5,609 nucleotides of DNA from Lachnospiraceae bacterium UBA6452 (GTDB lineage: Bacteria > Bacillota > Clostridia > Lachnospirales > Lachnospiraceae), in assembly GCA_002441865.1 (NCBI GenBank), contig DJNY01000233.1:1-5609 (forward strand), written 5' to 3'. Position numbers and translations under genes: made by a program. The notes below the pieces were generated by a model that was not told where the DNA came from, ran no database searches, and was given only the letters and a program-made list of their open reading frames with translations. Shown here one piece after another: positions 5,211 to 5,609 of this stretch. Within the stretch, counting starts at the first letter, position 1. Every line of letters starts with the position of its first letter.

Positions 5211-5609
5211 TTAATGTTCCAGATTCGCAAATTTTGTATAATCAGGCAGCCATGCCAGATCCACGTCTCCGATTGGGCCGTTTCTCTGTTTGGCGATGAT
5301 GATCGTTGCGATTCCTTTCTTTTCGCTGTCGTGGTTGTAGTAGTCGTCACGATAAATGAACATAACGACGTCCGCATCCTGCTCGATCGCACCGGATTCA
5401 CGCAGGTCGGAAAGCATCGGGGTATGATCCGGTCTCTGCTCTACCGCACGGCTCAGCTGTGAAAGTGCAAGCACAGGAACATGCAGTTCACGGGCAAGTG
5501 CTTTCAGGGAACGCGAGATCTCGGAGATCTCGTTCTGGCGGGATTCCGCTCTTCCGCTGCCACTCATGAGCTGCAAGTAGTCAATGATGATCATTTTCAG
5601 ATCATGCTC
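5211..5609 (-). CDS. dnaB: Replicative DNA helicase DnaB, C-terminal part (runs off right edge)
   Basis: The last 132 residues of the hexameric fork helicase that unwinds DNA by ATP hydrolysis and recruits primase (called DnaC in Bacillus). The open frame continues to the window edge, beginning EHDLK before the Walker B strand [12 protein letters not shown]. Next come [18 protein letters not shown] (helicase motif H3 region), [14 protein letters not shown], the very conserved [20 protein letters not shown], and AKQRNGP, which holds the arginine-finger residue. The protein ends naturally at NLEH, so the 3' end is genuine. The N-terminal domain, linker and Walker A lie outside the window. No intein is seen in the visible part. 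It ends at a strong terminator and marks the return to core chromosome. Confidence 0.97.
   Translation of the reverse strand, partial: EHDLKMIIIDYLQLMSGSGRAESRQNEISEISRSLKALARELHVPVLALSQLSRAVEQRPDHTPMLSDLRESGAIEQDADVVMFIYRDDYYNHDSEKKGIATIIIAKQRNGPIGDVDLAWLPDYTKFANLEH

Noticed and set aside
5138..5462. Open frames overlapping dnaB in other frames on either strand
   Set aside because: They contain runs such as repeated Val or Thr created by reading dnaB out of frame, and they overlap highly conserved helicase motifs.
1..5609. CRISPR array, tRNA or rRNA genes, integrase or transposase
   Set aside because: No regularly spaced repeats, tRNA-like cloverleaf, rRNA segments or recombinase motifs were seen on either strand.

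Overview
The window looks like chromosomal DNA from a low-to-mid GC anaerobic Firmicute, most likely a Lachnospiraceae (clostridial cluster XIVa) gut fermenter. The evidence is a clostridial-type pyruvate formate-lyase with its activase, a 56-residue clostridial 2[4Fe-4S] ferredoxin, a Gram-positive style DnaB, strong AAGGAGG ribosome sites and TTGACA/TATAAT-type promoters. The family assignment is inference from protein character, not from a database search.

Layout, left to right. Positions 1-124 are non-coding sequence downstream of pflA. Positions 125-3432 hold pflA and pflB on the minus strand, with pflB first in transcription. They are separated by a 305-nt spacer containing a strong hairpin just after pflB and a GC-rich cluster of mini-hairpins. 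Positions 3433-3762 are a divergent control region with one promoter facing each way and four inverted repeats. Positions 3763-3933 encode the ferredoxin on the plus strand, closed by a strong bidirectional terminator at 3965-3999. Positions 4035-4758 hold a two-gene minus-strand operon: a 58-residue excisionase-like helix-turn-helix protein begun at GTG, then a 181-residue lipoprotein. Positions 4872-5096 encode a divergent 74-residue XRE-family regulator. A perfect 8+7+8 inverted repeat lies across the spacer of the operon's promoter. A second bidirectional terminator at 5171-5196 separates this cassette from the 3' end of dnaB (minus strand), which runs off the right edge.

How the genes may work together. 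PflB splits pyruvate with CoA into acetyl-CoA and formate. PflA installs the glycyl radical on PflB and needs a low-potential electron, which the divergently encoded ferredoxin could plausibly supply. The XRE/HTH/lipoprotein cassette is an accessory insert between two housekeeping regions. Its architecture suggests an XRE repressor controlling a divergent HTH-lipoprotein operon. The output of that operon is unknown, and it is the best candidate here for something undescribed.
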